Shown: positions 63,220 through 64,000 of the stretch, piece by piece
How positions within the stretch are numbered: position 1 is the stretch's first letter
How the letters are laid out: each line of letters opens with the position of its first letter
Assembly: GCA_913052485.1 (NCBI GenBank)
Contig: CAJXDN010000005.1
Coordinates: 1-64,000 of the forward strand
Length of the DNA stretch: 64,000 nt
Origin: an uncultured Flammeovirgaceae bacterium
GTDB lineage: Bacteria; Bacteroidota; Bacteroidia; Cytophagales; MED-G16
Reading direction: 5' to 3'
Translations under genes and position numbers: made by a program
Notes under the pieces: generated by a model
Told to the model about the DNA's origin: nothing
Databases searched by the model: none
What the model saw: the letters and a program-made list of their open reading frames with translations, nothing else

Positions 63220-64000
63220 ATGAAAAAGTTTAAATCAATTATTTTAACAGTAGCCTTTTCTCTCGTGTTTTTTGCATGTGAGCAGGAGATGACTGAACTC
63301 AAACCTAATGTGTATAACCCTGCTGGAACACCGAGTGGTGATAGTGGAAGCGCAGACTTTAGTAAGTTTGTTACAATAGGTGGTAGTTTTACTGCTGGTC
63401 TTATGGACGGTACATTAAATACTAGCGGTCAGATGCATTCTTTAGGTAAAATGATCAATAACCAGTTACAACTAGCTGGTGGATCTAGTACATTTAATCA
63501 ACCTGACATAAATTCTGAAAACGGATATTTAGGTCCAGGCCCTGATGGTGTTGCTGGTACCTCAGATGATCAAGGTAAAACATATTTAACTATTAGTGCA
63601 TCAACTGGTGCAATTGGAGTCGGTTTCTCTCAAGGTGACGCAGCCTCTGTTGCTACCCCTTACAGTGGAGATAAAAGTGCATTAAATAATTTTGCATTCC
63701 CTAATTCAGTTATGGCTATGTATTTAACTGCTGCTGCTGGTGGACCAAACGTAGCTCAAAATCCTGCATTTAACTCGTTTTTTGCTAGATTTGATGCTTC
63801 TGGTGCGACAGTTTCACCACTAGGTCAATTTATTGGATCTGGAGGTTCATTCTTTATGTCATGGCTTGGATTTTCTGACTTTGTTGCCTACTCAGCTAGA
63901 GGAGGTGATGAGACTCAGGCACCAAAACCAAATGCTACAGAGTTAGCTACTTACTATCAGCAAGCTCTTGGAGCAATGCTAACTAATAACCCTGTTTGGA
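63220..64000 (+). CDS. SGNH-like lipoprotein partner of the TonB receptor (3' end cut by window)
   Basis: The first 260 codons are present, with no stop before the window end. The signal peptide ends in the lipobox VFFAC (Cys 20), so it is a surface or outer-membrane lipoprotein. FVTIGGSFTAGLMDG resembles block I of the GDSL family, and WLGFSDFVAYSARGG resembles the WIGNNDVLGYA block III of related Bacteroidota proteins, but with Ser in place of the usual Asn. It may be a hydrolase or, if inactive, a ligand-binding partner. This ORF is not in the track because it runs off the end. Confidence 0.78.
   Translation, partial: MKKFKSIILTVAFSLVFFACEQEMTELKPNVYNPAGTPSGDSGSADFSKFVTIGGSFTAGLMDGTLNTSGQMHSLGKMINNQLQLAGGSSTFNQPDINSENGYLGPGPDGVAGTSDDQGKTYLTISASTGAIGVGFSQGDAASVATPYSGDKSALNNFAFPNSVMAMYLTAAAGGPNVAQNPAFNSFFARFDASGATVSPLGQFIGSGGSFFMSWLGFSDFVAYSARGGDETQAPKPNATELATYYQQALGAMLTNNPVW

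Noticed and set aside
1-64000. tRNA, rRNA, CRISPR arrays, insertion sequences, phage genes
   Set aside because: Looked for in all gaps and on both strands; none seen. The gaps are short and the coding blocks are housekeeping or envelope genes.

Overview
The window is a strongly AT-rich, gene-dense stretch of a Bacteroidota chromosome. The lineage call rests on several marker genes and on promoter shape. The markers are gldC, the long IspG with an inserted domain, a small histone-H1-like protein, DUF6913-, DUF6728- and DUF3098-type proteins, a serine palmitoyltransferase-like enzyme, alternative complex III joined to a cytochrome c oxidase cluster, and a TonB-dependent receptor with a carboxypeptidase-D-like N-terminal domain. 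Promoters fit the TTG/TAnnTTTG form and there are no obvious Shine-Dalgarno sites. A small-genome, probably aquatic member related to Cytophagales or Flavobacteriales fits best, but I cannot place it further. I saw no tRNA, rRNA, CRISPR array, insertion sequence or prophage, and no gene-free gap longer than 300 bases.

Layout. (1) 0-7.3 kb, + strand: phoH, a complete phosphoserine pathway (serB-serA-serC), an SDR, ligA and a DUF6913-like gene, closed by a bidirectional terminator. (2) 7.3-12.5 kb, - strand: thyA, an efflux pair (TolC-like and HlyD-like), an SPT-like enzyme and a histone-H1-like gene. (3) 12.6-22.2 kb, + strand: a large unknown exported protein, a sortilin/BNR-type propeller protein, der and leuS. 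(4) 22.2-25.7 kb, - strand: an SDR, ispG, a small membrane protein and an SGNH lipoprotein. (5) 25.8-27.3 kb, + strand: mlaE-mlaF. (6) 27.3-43.4 kb, - strand: a respiratory supercluster. It runs actABCDEF, then coxB-coxA-ctaA-ctaB, two subunit III genes, subunit IV, a degenerate SCO-like protein, a DUF420 protein and a small CxxC protein. It begins at a near-perfect Bacteroidota promoter. (7) 43.5-45.1 kb, - strand: fadD, with a terminator-like hairpin in its leader. (8) 45.4-53.9 kb, + strand: an Lrp-type regulator, sufBCDSE-sufT, a bacilliredoxin and the membrane pyrophosphatase hppA. (9) 53.9-60.3 kb: ftsX, DUF3098, an unusual uppP-vanX gene fusion, then truB, ribF and gldC. A lipoprotein/outer-membrane-protein pair sits on the opposite strand inside this run. 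(10) 60.4-64 kb, + strand: a TonB-dependent receptor and a partner SGNH-like lipoprotein cut by the window end.

How the parts work together. Quinol electrons pass through alternative complex III to cytochrome c and oxidase, with heme A made by CtaB and CtaA. SUF, SufT and the bacilliredoxin supply Fe-S clusters and thiol repair for enzymes such as IspG and ActB. IspG and the uppP fusion both bear on undecaprenyl carrier supply and cell-wall synthesis. MlaEF, the SPT-like enzyme, the TolC/HlyD pair and the TonB receptor concern the outer envelope.

The most unusual item is the 489-residue protein at 55043-56512. It joins a complete undecaprenyl-pyrophosphate phosphatase to a complete VanX/DdpX-type D-Ala-D-Ala dipeptidase in one reading frame, with both active sites intact. 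The fusion lies exactly where a foreign-looking lipoprotein/barrel pair interrupts an otherwise familiar Bacteroidota gene order.
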